Shown here: in pieces, positions 1 to 12,361 of the stretch | Layout of the letters: every line of letters begins with the position of its first letter | Numbering within the stretch: position 1 is the first letter of the stretch | NCBI GenBank assembly: GCA_027919835.1 | Contig: JANVFP010000030.1 | Location: forward strand, 248,001-312,000 | DNA from: Lentinula raphanica | Lineage: Eukaryota > Basidiomycota > Agaricomycetes > Agaricales > Omphalotaceae | Direction: 5' to 3' | DNA length: 64,000 nt | Program-made: the position numbers and the translations under genes | Notes under the pieces: generated by a model | The model's input: only the letters and a program-made list of their open reading frames with translations | Told to the model about the DNA's origin: nothing | Database searches by the model: none

Positions 1-641
1 ATTGATCACCAACCTCCAAGCCGATGAAGGAGGACTTACAGTCATACTAAGTTGAGGGAAGAAGGTTAAGTCATTGGTTACAATGGGTGCGGAATGAACC
101 GTCGTGTTTCCAGTGGACCTGGTCAAGCTGAGTGCATGTGTTCAAACACTTGAAGATCCGGATTGGCACCCTATGTGCACAAACTTGGGGGCCATCAACA
201 ATCGTCGAGCTTAACAAGGCTTAACACAGCAGTGACGAGAGGAATATCGCGCACTCTGTTTCAAAGTCTGTCCAGGTTTGATAATCATGCACCGGACACT
301 AGTACCGGACAATTTGTCTTCTCTGCTTGGAGCAACTGGTAGAATTAAAAAATGGTAAAATGATTCACCAGAGTTCAGGACCCTTGTTTGGCAAGTGGTC
401 TGATCATTGATGGATAATCATGCAGGCTTGCTCCTCACCTGTACGATAACTCATGGATAGAAGTGGATGCTGCAGTGGCGGGGCCTCAGGGGGGACACAT
501 CAGTTGGTAATTGCAGCGAGAACTAGATTGACAAGGTCAACAGGATAGCGTACGAGAGTGGGGTAAAGATCCCAATCTGAATCAATGACTCGGAAATCAA
601 GAGTCACATCTTGTCTGGCACATCTTTGGAAAACGTTGTAA
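1..641. other. Intergenic or unassigned
   Basis: No open frame with recognisable protein motifs, no RNA gene and no repeat shared with the rest of the window was seen here. It could hold part of a gene running off the left edge, but nothing visible supports that. Confidence 0.4.
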
Positions 642-938
642 TCACTTATAATCAGCTCTGGCATTTAGAGGAGGCTCCGTGGCTTCTAGGATTTTCTCAC
701 TGTGCGAGCTGCCTTCGTCATTACTTACTGCGTCAATATCATCACCAGTAGCAACTTTGACATCGGCGTCGGATTCATTGCTATCATCCCCTTTATTGTC
801 CCCGTCTCTGTTCATATGTCTCCCCTTCTTTCGAAGGCCTTTGTTTGCCTCCATTTTGAGAACACCATTCTCAAGACATGATCTCCATGATTCTTGATTT
901 CTATCGTTCTTTACTCCGCGCCAGTAGTGTCTTGACAA
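642..938 (-). CDS. Possible terminal exon of an unknown protein
   Basis: An open frame of about 98 codons ends with a stop at its low-coordinate side. It encodes a basic stretch (RKKGRH) followed by an acidic, Asp/Ser-rich stretch (NKGDDSNESDADV), a composition common in disordered C-terminal tails of fungal nuclear proteins. No domain is recognised. The upstream sequence (939-1320) does not show a clear continuing exon, so this may be a chance frame. It lies about 700 bp beyond the 3' end of MSS1 on the same strand. Confidence 0.2.
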   Translation of the reverse strand: MSRHYWRGVKNDRNQESWRSCLENGVLKMEANKGLRKKGRHMNRDGDNKGDDSNESDADVKVATGDDIDAVSNDEGSSHSEKILEATEPPLNARADYK

Positions 939-1659
939 CCCTGAGTATGCAAAGCCGCTTTTTCCTTGTCAGCTTGCGTGAATCTCGACATTGTGGAATC
1001 GCATGCAATATCCTCCTTCGCCTTCGCAAGAATCATAATATCGAGAGCCGTATTCGATGTGACTGCACACGAGAGTAGGATACTACACGAGCCTACCCCT
1101 GATTCATGAGCTTGAGCAAACGATGCTTTGTACTGAGATTTTTCTCATGCCTGGCTCAGCGAGCGTGGAGGAAGGGTCACAAGCTTCGACTGGCGTGCCG
1201 AAGAGAGCGTATGATGATCAGCAAGACCAACATAGGAAATTGGATCCTATGTAGAGGGAAGTCTTATCTTTCTGTGGCCAAAAAATTGGCTCAGTCGAGC
1301 GTCATCATCGAAAGATGCTTGTAAGACGCAGTCTAGGGAACTCCTCTTAAGGCGTTGAGGTAGAGCAGGATACAGTGGATGAATATTGAACGCTAGTGCT
1401 TGCAGTCAAGGAGATATAAGTTCCTCCCATTCGACGATGCCCCACTAAGCTTCGGTTGAATTTTCACTGAACCTCGTAGCGATGTGAAATTCGCATTCGG
1501 GGTCCCTCGTTTATATACCTCGACCCAAAGTGTCAAGAGGTATATGTTGTCTGCCTTTGGGAGACTAGGTCCCTCGAGGCAGCCAGAGTATGATTGTCAA
1601 GAGCGACTGACGTTTACCGCATATGGTTGCATGGGTTTCAGGAGATGCCGTCTGCGCGG

Positions 1660-3601
1660 TTATTTTCCTATGCAAAAGTCCCTGAATACAGAATCGAGTA
1701 CGTCCTCTACGTCGATCGTCCAACTGATCTTCTCAACCGCTTGTGCAGCATAACGAAGCTCCTCGGCTGCGAGAACAATATCCTCTATTGCTACAGATGT
1801 GCGCGCGCGACGTGTGAGAGAGGGAACGAGAGAATAGGAAGGAGGAACTCACGATATTGTAGGAATGAATCGATAAATTGAGCAGCGGAAGTCAGTTGTA
1901 CGCGATGTCGACTATGTGTAATGAGCGGCGTGTTCTTTCCTTGTACATCACTAAAGTCATATCTGAAGAAGCCCGCAACCAGGTCAGGTATCGGAAAACG
2001 GAAGTTTAGAGAAACAACAAATACCTCTGCTTCAGCGTCTCGGTAAACTGGTTCAAGAACTCATGTGTTCCCTGACCACTCTTCAAACTAGCGGCCCAGG
2101 CATTTTTTCCGAGTACATTCTGTATCTGTGCACCGGATAGTCGCGCTGCGGCGAGATCGGATTTATTGAGAAGAAAGCAAGTTTCAGGAGTCACCAGTTC
2201 CTTCAACGCGGTTGGGATATGACAAGACGAAGAGGTTGGATCATATACTTCATCGAGAGACAAAACACACAAAGCGACGTCGGAAGCATGTATCCTAGCA
2301 AATCATGTCAAGAATACATGAGGTACTACAGATAAGCAGCGTACATGTTTTTAGCACGCTCAATACCAATATTTTCAACGAGGTCATCCGTTGCGCGAAG
2401 ACCTGCCGTATCCGCAACGATGATTGGTAGACCACCAATGTCTAGCGACAACTCGAGTATGTCCCGGGTAGTACCAGGCAAAGACGTCACGATAGCGGCT
2501 TCACGTTGGGCTGAAAGCAAACATATATCATATCCATGTTCAAGATGATAGAAGTAGATGTGAATGCGGACCTAGGAAGTTCAGCAAACTACTTTTGCCT
2601 GCATTCGGAGGACCGAAGATAGCCAGACGAAGCCCAGATCTAATGATTTCGCCCCGCCGACCATCTTTGAGGTGTGCTTTGATTTTCTCTTGAAGTTGAG
2701 ATGCCTTGGCTCTAGCTATCAGCATATGAGCGAAATTGAGCATTTTTATGATAGAAGGCATTTGACATACCCTGCTCGAAAACACCTTCTTCCAGATCTT
2801 CGCCTTCTCCAAAGTCAATCAGAGCTTCTACCATTGCCAAGCAGTGTATGATCTCTGTTCTCAAGTGCTCAAACTCCGCTCGAGATGCACCCTAAAGTTC
2901 TTACTTCAATTTTGACCGTATTAGATACCAAGAAGTCTCACCTACACCAGCTGCTTGGAGAGCTATACGTCGTTGACTCTCAGTCTCGGCATCGATCATA
3001 TCCTTGAGACCCTCGACCTGTGTGAGATCCAGTCTTCCGCCTAGAAACGCCCGTCGCGTGAATTCACCTGGTTCGGCTGGTCTACAATAGGGTAATGCTG
3101 ATAGAGCATTCAGCACAGATGATATGATTGCTCTCCCAGAATGGATGTGTAACTCTAAGACGTCTTCTGTGGTGAAAGACTTTGGTGCTAGGGATTTATC
3201 AGTCGCATGAATCAAGCGTGCTACTGAGATCGCGTACATTTGAAGAAAACCGCAAGGCCATCATCCAGAACTTCTTGATGACCAGGATGGATGATTTTAC
3301 ACCGTTGCAACTTCCAGGGTTCTAGGTGGCGTTTCTTGTTTGTTTGAACGAGATTATCCCAGACTTGGGTAGCGTCAGGACCAGATATCCTGACGACAGC
3401 CACTCCTGCTTTTCCCATCGGGGTTGAAAGCGCGTATATAGTCTTTCTTTGCGCGTCGGACATGACCAGACTGCTTTGAAATCGAACGCATCTTTCTGCG
3501 TTTCGTACGCAGTGGAGTCTGCTGGTGATTGTCGGCTTCGAGTACAGGTGAATGGAGGAAGTTCCTCTCAAAATGGCATTTCTGAGTATTGTGCTTTGCA
3601 T
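1660..3601 (-). CDS. MSS1: Mitochondrial tRNA modification GTPase (MnmE/TrmE family)
   Basis: Homologue of bacterial MnmE and yeast Mss1, which with Mto1/MnmG builds the carboxymethylaminomethyl group on wobble uridine of mitochondrial tRNAs. About eight exons are separated by short introns. The chosen start (3601) gives an Arg-rich, Ser-rich N-terminus typical of a mitochondrial presequence, followed by the MnmE N-domain ([49 protein letters not shown]). The GTPase domain is complete: G1 GPPNAGKSS (about 2600), G2 [12 protein letters not shown]3 DTAGLR (about 2400), G4 NKSD (about 2170). The final exon ends in FCIGK and stop at 1660-1662; this C-terminal Cys motif is the MnmE catalytic hallmark. 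The final Cys exon shows the gene is intact. It is divergently arranged with CNB1, with starts only about 177 bp apart, so the two probably share a promoter region. Confidence 0.93.
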
Positions 3602-3777
3602 GCAGCAAATTGAAAGAAGAAAAAATTCTAAGAAAGAGAAAGAGTCACAAGACACGTGCTTTCTGGCGTCTTTTTCGTTTCTCAACTTGTTCCTCTGCAG
3701 TAACATTGATATCTCAGGATTTCATCTCCTCGTTTGGTCTCTCATCAACTAATTATTGCAACAAATAGCTCTCAACC
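3602..3777. promoter_or_regulatory. Shared divergent promoter of MSS1 and CNB1
   Basis: Only 176 bp separate the two start codons, which point away from each other. Both 5' leaders and core promoters must therefore lie in this interval or overlap the genes. No convincing TATA box is visible. This is inferred from gene layout only. Confidence 0.5.
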
Positions 3778-4991
3778 ATGGGTCAATCACGTACGTCTAA
3801 AGCTCAATGATAACTCCTTCGCGATATAACATGCTACCCATCAGCTTCACAGTTTATGGAGGACATGCAACGGCGGTCCAACTGTACGCGCTTCTCTATA
3901 GAGCACACTCATATATTCATCGGTCGAATAAAATATTCTCTCCTAATCAGTCACACAACCCGAACTGGAACGACTGAAGAAACGATTCATGAAACTGGAT
4001 AGGTCAGTCGAGTTATCTTAGTCTTCATCTTTAGACGACATCTTCCTTGTTCTTACACGCACTCACAGTGATGGATCGGGATCGATAGATCGTGACGAGT
4101 TTCTCCGAATTCCACAGGTCGCTTCAAATCCTCTTGCTTCACGGATGATTGCAATATTTGATGAAGAGTGAGTATCGCCTTACCAAACTTGAGCCTCTCG
4201 TTATACGTGACCTATCGCCTTGCGGAACAGTGGTGGGGGAACGGTCGACTTTCAGGAGTTCGTTGGTGGATTGAGCGCTTTCAGTAGTCGGGGTGGGAGA
4301 GAAGAAAAGTTACGATGTACGCCAGTATTTTAGCCTTTGGTCTGTTTCCGCTCTTCTGACCGGTCTTGTTCCCCTTCCGATGTTCTAGTTGCTTTCAAGG
4401 TTTACGATGTGGATCGAGACGGATACATATCGAACGGGGAACTTTTCCTGGTATTGAAGATGATGGTTGGTAACAACCTAAAAGTGAGGATTGATATTCA
4501 ATACGCATCCGAACTCCTTCGAAGAGACATGTGCTCTTTGCCGTACCCCTTCAGTTTGTCTTCCTATAACTGTGCCCCATATCTACTTTCTACCGCTCAG
4601 GTGACTGACCTAGTCTACGTCGTAATGTATAGGACCAGCAACTACAACAGATTGTGGACAAAACTATAATGGAAGCTGATAAGGACGGCGATGGAAAGCT
4701 GGATTTCGACGAGTTTGCTATGATGGTTTCAAACACGGTGCGTCTCGTTTCCTGAGCTTTGTTTAAGCGGCCGTAGGCGATATCTGGACGACGACCTCGT
4801 GCTTCGATTTCTTTCCGTTTCACTAGGCGCGGCCTTGAATGGGCCGATCTACATCGTACTTTTCTTGATATCCTCCCCCCTGACTATCTCTTCTCATCCT
4901 TCTGACCTCTTCTGATCCTTTTCAATGCTGTTTCTCACATATCATATTGCAGGACATCGTGAAACAAATGACATTGGAAGATTTGTTTTGA
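3778..4991 (+). CDS. CNB1: Calcineurin regulatory subunit B
   Basis: EF-hand Ca2+-binding subunit that activates the calcineurin phosphatase. Eight exons were read: 3778-3790, 3845-3883, 3951-4002, 4069-4167, 4231-4316, 4389-4483, 4633-4737, 4953-4991, all with GT...AG introns and consistent phase. The protein begins MGQS (N-myristoylation-type Gly2). It contains four EF-hand loops visible as [36 protein letters not shown] and [18 protein letters not shown] ([14 protein letters not shown]), and ends [10 protein letters not shown], close to the canonical C-terminus of fungal CNB1. Length is about 175 aa, usual for the family. The very short first exon and the second intron position are typical of basidiomycete CNB1. 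The gene appears intact. Upstream it faces MSS1 across a short shared promoter. Confidence 0.96.
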
Positions 4992-5712
4992 TCACTATCC
5001 TGCTGTAATCTATTGAAGTTGCCTCTCTTTTGCTAACAAGGCCATCCTCCTACACGCCCATACGCAATACCCATACGATATACAATATCTCCTTTCGCCT
5101 GCGCCTACCACAGCTTTCACTGCAGCCGTGCCATTCGTCCGACCGTCTCGCAAATACTCTCTTACTGAATGATGAACCAACACTGCAATTGCGGGAACCA
5201 TCTATCACGTCTATTTGAGTTGAGTGACTTGCCGGAAAGGATCTGATTCTCGACGGGCTTGAGCTGTGAACTTCCTGTATGAGGATACTGTATATATAAT
5301 ATATATGTGGAAGGGATGTCCAAGCGATCATAAAATCTAAGTATGAGAGCAAGAGAGGGAGAACTATGTACTAAGAAATACTATACAACTAATCAATCGT
5401 CGAAGACCGAGCGAATAATAGTAGAATAAGTAGATGACAACAACAAGAAGGAGTGGTGTGTTCAGAGGAGGAAGAAAGGGTGATGCCGAGGTGTAGATGG
5501 GAAAGACCCTCGGGGAAATCTACCCCACAGTTACCCCGTAAGGCGGAACCTCGAGAAGCGAAGGAAGAAAACCCGGACCGACATTCATTCCGGATTATCC
5601 GATCGCTGATAGGAACCCAAAGGAGGCGCAGAGCGAGCTTTCGTATCTTTTTTTTCGTTACAAGGTCATGAATCATGATGAAACGTGTAAAGCGTGAGGC
5701 TGTTCACAACGT
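4992..5712. other. Convergent intergenic region between CNB1 and the 5.7-6.4 kb gene
   Basis: This holds the 3' UTRs of two convergent genes. A short AT-rich palindromic run (tatatataatatatat, about 5290) lies in the middle. Open frames here lack recognisable motifs and are treated as chance. Confidence 0.5.
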
Positions 5713-6430
5713 TCAACGTTCGAATGCAGCTGATGTCGACGCAAGAATGTTATGAGTTTCCAGGGAGATGGAAGGCGCAGAAAAGCTGAAGTTCTCTTTC
5801 CGTGGTTGCTGCTGCATGAACGGAGATTGCTGTGCAGGCATTCCAAACTGTGACAACGCAGACGGGGCAGAAGAATTCTGCATCGCCTGTAGTTGGGCCA
5901 GATAAAACGGATCCGTTGCTGTAAACGATGATGAATCTGAAACGGAGCTCGGAAAGCTCGGGGAGGGAGGAAAAGAGGAAGTCGTTCGACTGTAGTGGCC
6001 TTTATGGTGAGATTTTTGACTGTGGGGATACGCCAATGGTTGCGAATGGGAAGCGGAGTAACCATTGGAAGCTGGGGAAGAAGGCACGAGAATATCTTCT
6101 ACCATTCTTTCATCTTCCACATCGTCTATCATCTCATCCCGACGCGAAAGACGCTGTTGGACGTCCAGAACCTGGCCCCAGCTGAAGCTCGAGGATGGTG
6201 TTCGCCCTGTAGGTGTGTTACATGGCGGGTGGAAGGAGTCCGAAGAAGTTTCGCTTGATGGAGCAATCGATTGAGGGAATAATGTTTGTGCCAGTTGCGT
6301 CTGCACAGATAAGCTCGAGCGTCATACATAAGAGAATGATACGAACTTGTAAGGCAGCAAGATCTAATGCTTCTTGGCCGATATGGCTGGAGGATAAGGT
6401 AGAAACAAGATCATCAACTGAGAGGCTCAT
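5713..6430 (-). CDS. Serine/proline-rich protein of unknown function
   Basis: Two exons: 6430-6347 (28 codons, starting MSLSVDDLVSTL) and 6300-5713, joined by a 46-nt GT...AG intron in phase 0, giving about 223 aa. The N-terminal 40 residues (VDDLVSTLSSSHIGQEALDL, then AALQ-TQLAQTLF) look ordered and helical; an internal SWGQVLDVQQRLSRRDEMIDD segment is also helix-prone. The rest is Ser/Pro/Gln-rich and probably disordered. No catalytic motif, signal peptide or membrane segment was seen. The frame is uninterrupted and splice sites are good, so it is likely a real gene, but the function is unknown. An in-frame ATG further upstream exists; the chosen one precedes the ordered N-terminal block. 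Confidence 0.65.
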
Positions 6431-6960
6431 GGGAGAGAGAGAAACAAAGGATGGGAGTTGTGGGTTACAAGATCTAGTCGTTATAACAGTCCAAGAGACC
6501 AAATTCAAAAGCTCGAGCGCTTGCATTCAACACGTGAACTATTTTTTGAGACGCACTGCTAATGCACCGCCGAAGGCACTGGAACGTCTAGCTTCCTCAA
6601 CAATCCTCCGTGCTTTCCGAGGTTTGACAAGCCCTCTTTCATACAAGGTCAGATTTAAATAATTCATGCACTCAGAATACTCATGTACACAACACATTGA
6701 ACACCCGTCCTTATGCTGTTCATTCTGCACAAAAATAAAATGTGTCCGCAAAGAGTTTTGCCCCGCCACAAAGACACAATGCCGCACACAAAGAGATTCA
6801 GTGCCGCACACAAAGAGTCTTGTGCTGTCAACTTCACACTCTTGACTTTACTCCTTGATACACAGGAGACTGATATGAGAATTAAACAAGTTTAAATTAT
6901 GAAGAGAAACTTGTAGGTGAAGCAATGAGAAAGGAAGGTACTTGGGTATTACTTTAGGTA
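6431..6960. other. Upstream region of the 5.7-6.4 kb gene, no clear gene
   Basis: Open frames exist on the minus strand (for example 6539-6662) but show no motif. About 6765-6825 holds three degenerate copies of a roughly 22-bp unit around 'gccgcacacaaagag'. The right part leads into the broken gene that hosts the first Copia insertion. Confidence 0.4.
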
Positions 6961-7020
6961 TTATGGCCAGAAAATATAAGAAAGATCTACAATATCAACA
7001 GACAAAGCATAAGCGAGTAG
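6961..7020 (-). pseudogene. 3' end of a decayed gene, separated from its body by a Copia insertion
   Basis: Joining 12731-ward sequence to this stretch across the Copia element, after removing one copy of the AGTAG duplication, gives a continuous minus-strand frame (CVDDYLNDLLAYALSVDIVD...FWP) ending at a TAA at 6961-6963. The Copia element therefore appears to have landed in the last coding exon of this unknown gene. Confidence 0.4.
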
Positions 7021-7381
7021 TGTAGGATTTACGGACGAATATATGGACAAAGCGATGTTAGTCGCAGTATCTCTTGCTATTGGACACTTACATTACGGCG
7101 CCCGACGTATTCGTCGCCGCAGCTTGCTCCAACTCGTTTCTTTCGATTCCTCCTATGTACTAGGTGTAGACGGAAGCATCCGCTTCCTTTATATTATGTT
7201 CGGACTTGTTCTTAGCCCCCCAGAGTTCGTTCTCCTCTCTGGGGTGAGTTACTTTACTTTACTCGCTACCTACATGCACTGACTATGGTTTAGCTCACTC
7301 GTTGTATTGTTAGGTAGCGTATTCAATCTACAGAGTTCATTCTCCTCTCTGGGCTCACTTGTTGTATTGTTAGCTTCTACA
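7021..7381 (+). repeat. 5' LTR of Copia copy 1
   Basis: Starts TGTAGGATTT and ends GCTTCTACA. Contains two related 'agagttc(g/a)ttctcctctctggg' blocks. Has one extra C and three base differences relative to the 3' LTR. Confidence 0.95.
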
Positions 7382-8792
7382 GGTTATCGGGCCCCTGAAT
7401 TGCTCATAATGCTCAAATTTTTCTTCGTCGTCTTCCGAAATGTCTTCTACCACCGTAAACGCTCTCAGCGATTCCCTTCCAAGTAACGTCCCAACTCTCA
7501 ATGCCGATGGTTCCAATTGGGCCATCTGGAAACTCAGATTCGAGACCGCTGTCCAGGGTAAAGATAAGTGGGGTCACTTCGACGGTACTTCAATCCGACC
7601 CACCTTGACTGGTCCTCAAGCCCAGACTGCTGAAGATCTTCAAACTTGGACGAAAGACGAGGCTACGGCTCATAACCTCCTCATCTCCAAGGTCTCTGAC
7701 TCCGTAGCCTTGAAGATCTCCAAGTTCAGTACTGTGGCTGCAGCCTGGACTAGTGTCGTCTCCGAATTCACTGAGAAGACTGGTTACGCCGAAATCAATC
7801 TTTGGCGGGACTTTCTTGACTCGACCTGCCCTGCTAAAGGGAATGTGCATCAGTTTTTGGAAGATTTGAACACGAAGAAAGAAAAGCTTGCCACCGTAGG
7901 TGTCACCATTGACAACAAAGACTACCGTTCGACGATTCTCCGAGGTATTCCTGAACACTTCTCCATATTCGCTTCCTCTGTCATCGCCTCTACTCGTTTG
8001 GTTGATCCGGAAAAGATTGTTACTCCTCATGCTCTTGCTCACACTATAGCTGAGGAGTACGATCACCAGATGAGTAGGCAGAAGGCCCCGGCTTCTGGTG
8101 GCAAGCGAAAGGAGAAGGAGCCCGGGGATGAGGCCCTGGCAGCTAGTTCTGCTGCTATGAGCCAGAAATCATCTAATTCCTCGTCGAAACGTGTTTGCTG
8201 GAAGTGCGGCAAGCCTGGTCACCTAAAGAAGAATTGCCGAAGCAAGGAGAACAAATCCTTGTCTGGACAACTTGAAGGATCCGACAAGGCTAATGGTGCT
8301 AATGCGGTTGAATCTGACTCGGATTGGGAGATCGGAGGTGCGTTCGCCATGGAGACGAGCAGTATGCCTGACCTTCAACAGGCGGTCAGTGACAGCAGCG
8401 ACAGTGGGAGTCTGTGGAGTGATTCCGACTCGTCGTCTGATGTTGCTGGTGGTGGTCTTGATGATGGCGATGATCTTTCGTCATTTTCGGAGGTTGATCA
8501 GGAGGTAATTCCTGACCTTCCTGCTGGCTTCGAAGAGGACTGGAGCGACATCCAATCGTTCCGTTCCTCTGACTCCGAATCGGACAGGGTCATATCCCTA
8601 GACTCTGTTGAATCCCCTCAGTCAGCTGCACCAGTATCCGAGACCCCGGACCTACCTTCCTCTGCTCGTTCTGAGCTCTATGACTCTGGTTGTAGTCGTC
8701 ATATCTCTCCCTACCGTGATGACTTCATGAACTATGAAGACATCTCTCCGAAATCTTTTTGGGCTGCGAATAAGCAGAAGTTCGACGCTGTT

Positions 8793-9007
8793 CATCAGGA
8801 AAAGTACCCTTGGCCCAGGTAACCCAGAGATACCCCCCAAAACCTAGGCTCTCCCAAAGCACCCAAAGAAATTTGAGGCAAACTCAGGCTTGCCCAGGCT
8901 TTTCCAGGCAAACTCAGGCTTTTTCAGGCAAATTCAAAGTTTTCAGACTGCTGAGGTTTTGAGGGGTATCTCTAGGCAGCCTAGGCACCAGGTCAGTTTT
9001 GCTGATG
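8793..9007. mobile_element. CATCAG-family small element (copy a, 215 bp)
   Basis: Begins CATCAGGAAAAGTACCC and ends CAGTTTTGCTGATG, with subterminal inverted blocks 'agagataccccccaaaacct' and 'gaggggtatctct'. It lies between TT (8791-8792) and TT (9008-9009) inside the Copia protease/integrase coding region. Removing the element plus one TT restores FDA-VGTGSITVD in frame, giving an exact reconstruction of the empty site. Non-coding. Confidence 0.88.
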
Positions 9008-11443
9008 TTGGCACTGGGTCAATCACTGTTGATGTCCCAAATGGTGTTGATGTATCCAAACTGGAACTCACCGAAGTTCTGTACTCTCCCGAGGTTGGTT
9101 ACACCCTGGTATCCATGGGTAAGCTTGACGACCACGGTTTTACAGCCACTTTTGCTGGTGGGAAGTGCACCATCCATGGGCCGAGTGGTGAGCTTGTTGG
9201 TGAGATCCCCAAGACTCGAGGGGGTCTCTACCGTGTAGACCGAGGGGGAGAGGAGGCAAAGAGTAGTGAGGCTGTAGCGGTTGAAACCATCACCCTGGAT
9301 CAACTTCATCGGCGTATGGGTCATATATCGCCGAAGGTTGCTCGTATGATGGTAGACAAGGGCTTTGCAACTGGCATCAAACTTGACAGCCAGGGTCCCC
9401 AAGATATTTTCTGCGAGTCCTGTATTTATGCGAAAGCCACTCGAAAGCCGGTAGCCAAGGAGAGGAAGGGGGAGAGCCGATCCAAATTCTTTGGTGAGGA
9501 AGTCCATACCGACCTTTGGGGTCCTGCACCCGTCGAATCGCTGCGAGGAAAACGTTACTACATTTCCTTCATTGATGATGCTTCCCGATTCGCTTACCTT
9601 GAATTTCTTCGTCGCAAGAATGAGGCCTTCCGAGCGTACCTTGCTTATGAGGCCTGGGTCAAGACTCAGCATGATGCCGATATCAAAACCTTACATTCTG
9701 ATAATGGCAGGGAGTACACTGGCAAGGAATTTGTCGTTCATCTCAAAGATAATGGGACACGACAGAAACTCACCACGCACGATACACCTGAACACAACGG
9801 TGTAGCCGAGCGTTATAATCGTACGGTCCTTGAAAAGGTCCGCGTGATGCTCCATGCCAGTGGTCTGCCCAGAGCTCTGTGGGCAGAGGCCGTTCGTCAT
9901 GCTGTATGGGTCTTGAACCGCACCCCTACCAAAGCCTTAAATGGAATGACTCCGTTGGAAGCAGTGACCGGGAAGAAACCTGACTTGCGAGGTCTTCGTG
10001 AGTGGGGTGATAAAGTGTGGGTACAAGTGGAAGGAGGTGATAAGTTTGGTGGAAGGGTTAGGGAAGGCCGTTGGATTGGGGTTAGCAATGCGAGCGAAGG
10101 CGACAAATCTTATCGAATTTATTGGCCAGATACACACAGGGTCAGTACAGAGCACAGTGTCTACAGCGATAAGACATCAGCGGAAATTGTTCGCGTCGAG
10201 GGGGAGAATTGGGATATCGACTTACCGATTCCCTCTGACCGTGATTCTTCAACCTCAAACACCTCTGGAATGCCATCCGCTCCTCCACCACTCATCCCTA
10301 TCGCTGAGCCTCAGCGTGATCCCTTGCCGCCTCCTAGTACTCGTTGCATTCGTAAGCCTAGCCAACGAGTTCTTGATATACTCGAAGGCCGTGGTCGTTC
10401 CTCCGCACGTTCGCTTGATCCTGATGTCCCTCTGGGTGTACAGCTGCCAAATGTACCCAATGTTCCTAATGAGGGGGAGAATGAGGCTGCTTGGGCAATG
10501 GTACTCGAAGATGAAACTTTTCTTACTGAGTATGCCATGGTAGCTGAAACGAGTGAGGTTGAGTCACTCGAATCTTGTTCTCTCGCGGAGGCGAAATGCC
10601 GTCCTGATTGGCCATTGTAGGAGAAAGCGATTGAAGAAGAACTGAGGATGTTGAAGGATATGGGTACTTGGGAAGTGGTTGAGAAGCCAAGTGGTGTCAA
10701 TGTTGTAGGTTCCAAGTGGGTCTTCAAGGCCAAGAAGGATGCCACGGGTAACGTTGTCCGTTACAAAGCCCGCCTAGTCGCCTAAGGATTTTCACAAGTT
10801 CCGGGGGTCAATTATTTTGATACGTATGCGCCTGTCGCGCGTATGGCATCCGTTCGAGCGATTCTAGCCATGGCCGCTCACTATGACATGGAACTGCATC
10901 AAATTGATATCAAAGGTGCATACCTAAATAGAAAACTCACCGATGAAGAGCAAATCTTCATGTCTCAACCTCCTGGCTTTCCTGAACCCAGCACTTCTTC
11001 TACACATGTTCTCCACCTCAAAAAGACCCTATATGGTCTGAAGCAAAGCGGTCGTCATTGGTATCAGCGGTTGGTTGAGATTTTGGTTGAGAAGATGGGT
11101 TTCAAGCAGTGTGAGGTAGATCAGGCCGTGTTTTTCAGAGGTGAAGGAAGGGAAAAGGTGGTTGTTGCTGTCCATGTTGATGATTGCACGATTGCGTCGT
11201 TATCGTTGACGACGATCAGACACGTGAAAGAAGAAATAAAGAAATACGTGGAAGTTTCAGACCTAGGTGAATTGCATTGGATGCTCGGCATCGAAATTCA
11301 GCGTGACCGTGAATGCCGAATTGTTGCACTCTCACAACGCTCTTACCTCGACTCCATCATTCGACGCTATGGCTTTGAAGATTTGAAGCCGGTCTCCATT
11401 CCTATGGACCCAAACTTCCACCTCTCATTTTTGCAATCTCCTT

Positions 11444-11666
11444 CATCAGCAAAATCACCTTGTCTCTGGAGACTCCAGGGACACCCCCCAAATCCTGAGC
11501 AACCTCAGAGTAATAAAAGTGTTTTGAGTCTCTGGGCATCTCTGGGCATCTTTGAAGATCTCTGAGGGTGCCAAAATTTCTCTGAGAGAGCTGAAAGAGA
11601 TAAAATCTCTCTAGGATTTGGGGGGTGCCCCTGGAGTCTCCAGAGACAGGTGTGATTTTCCTGATG
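11444..11666. mobile_element. CATCAG-family small element (copy b, 223 bp)
   Basis: Begins CATCAGCAAAATCACC and ends GGTGTGATTTTCCTGATG; subterminal inverted blocks 'ctggagactccagggacacc' and its complement near 11620-11645. Flanked by TT (11442-11443 and 11667-11668). Removing 225 bp restores the Copia frame (LQSPSS-TTEIAAMHN). The insertion length is a multiple of three, but it brings an in-frame stop. Confidence 0.88.
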
Positions 11667-12361
11667 TTCATCTACCACAGAAATTGCGGCAATGCACAAC
11701 ATCCCTTACCATGAAGCAATTGGCTCACTTATGTGGGCCATGCTTGGTACTCGTCCCAATATCTCTTTTGCTGTCACCTCTCTTTCTCGATACACCAAAA
11801 ATCCAGGCATGGACCATTGGAATGCGGTCAAGTGTGTTTTTCATTACCTGAAGGGAACGAAAGAGTTGTGGTTGACTTATGGCAGGCAGGAAAAGGAATT
11901 GGTGGGGTATGCAGATGCTGATGGAAATATGGCTGAGGATCGTCATGCCATCTCCGGGTACGCATTTATTCTCAACGGCGGCGCTGTTTCGTGGGCTTCC
12001 AAACACCAGGAAATCATTAGCCTATCGACTACCGAATCCGAATACATTGCCGCTACCCACGCTACCAAAGAAGCACTTTGGCTTCGTTCCCTCATCTCTC
12101 AGGTCTTCCATCCTCTCCAGGACACTACTACCCTTTTCTCAGACAACCAGTCTGCCATTGCACTCACTAAGGATCACCAATACCATGCTCGTACGAAACA
12201 TATCGATATTCGTTACCATTTCATTTGTTGGGTTGTCAACGACGGTTCTATCCGACTCATTTTCTGCCCTACCGACGATATGGTTGCCGATACTATGACC
12301 AAGGTGCTCCCCTCTGCCAAGGTCAAGCATTTTGCTACAGAGCTCGGACTAAGCTCGCTTT

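Noticed and set aside
8793..9007. CATCAG elements as spliceable introners
   Set aside because: GT and AG do not lie at the element edges, and no internal splice pair restores the Copia frame exactly. A DNA-transposon derivative fits better.
9019..9672. 217-codon minus-strand frame inside Copia copy 1
   Set aside because: Antisense shadow of the integrase coding region, with no motif of its own.
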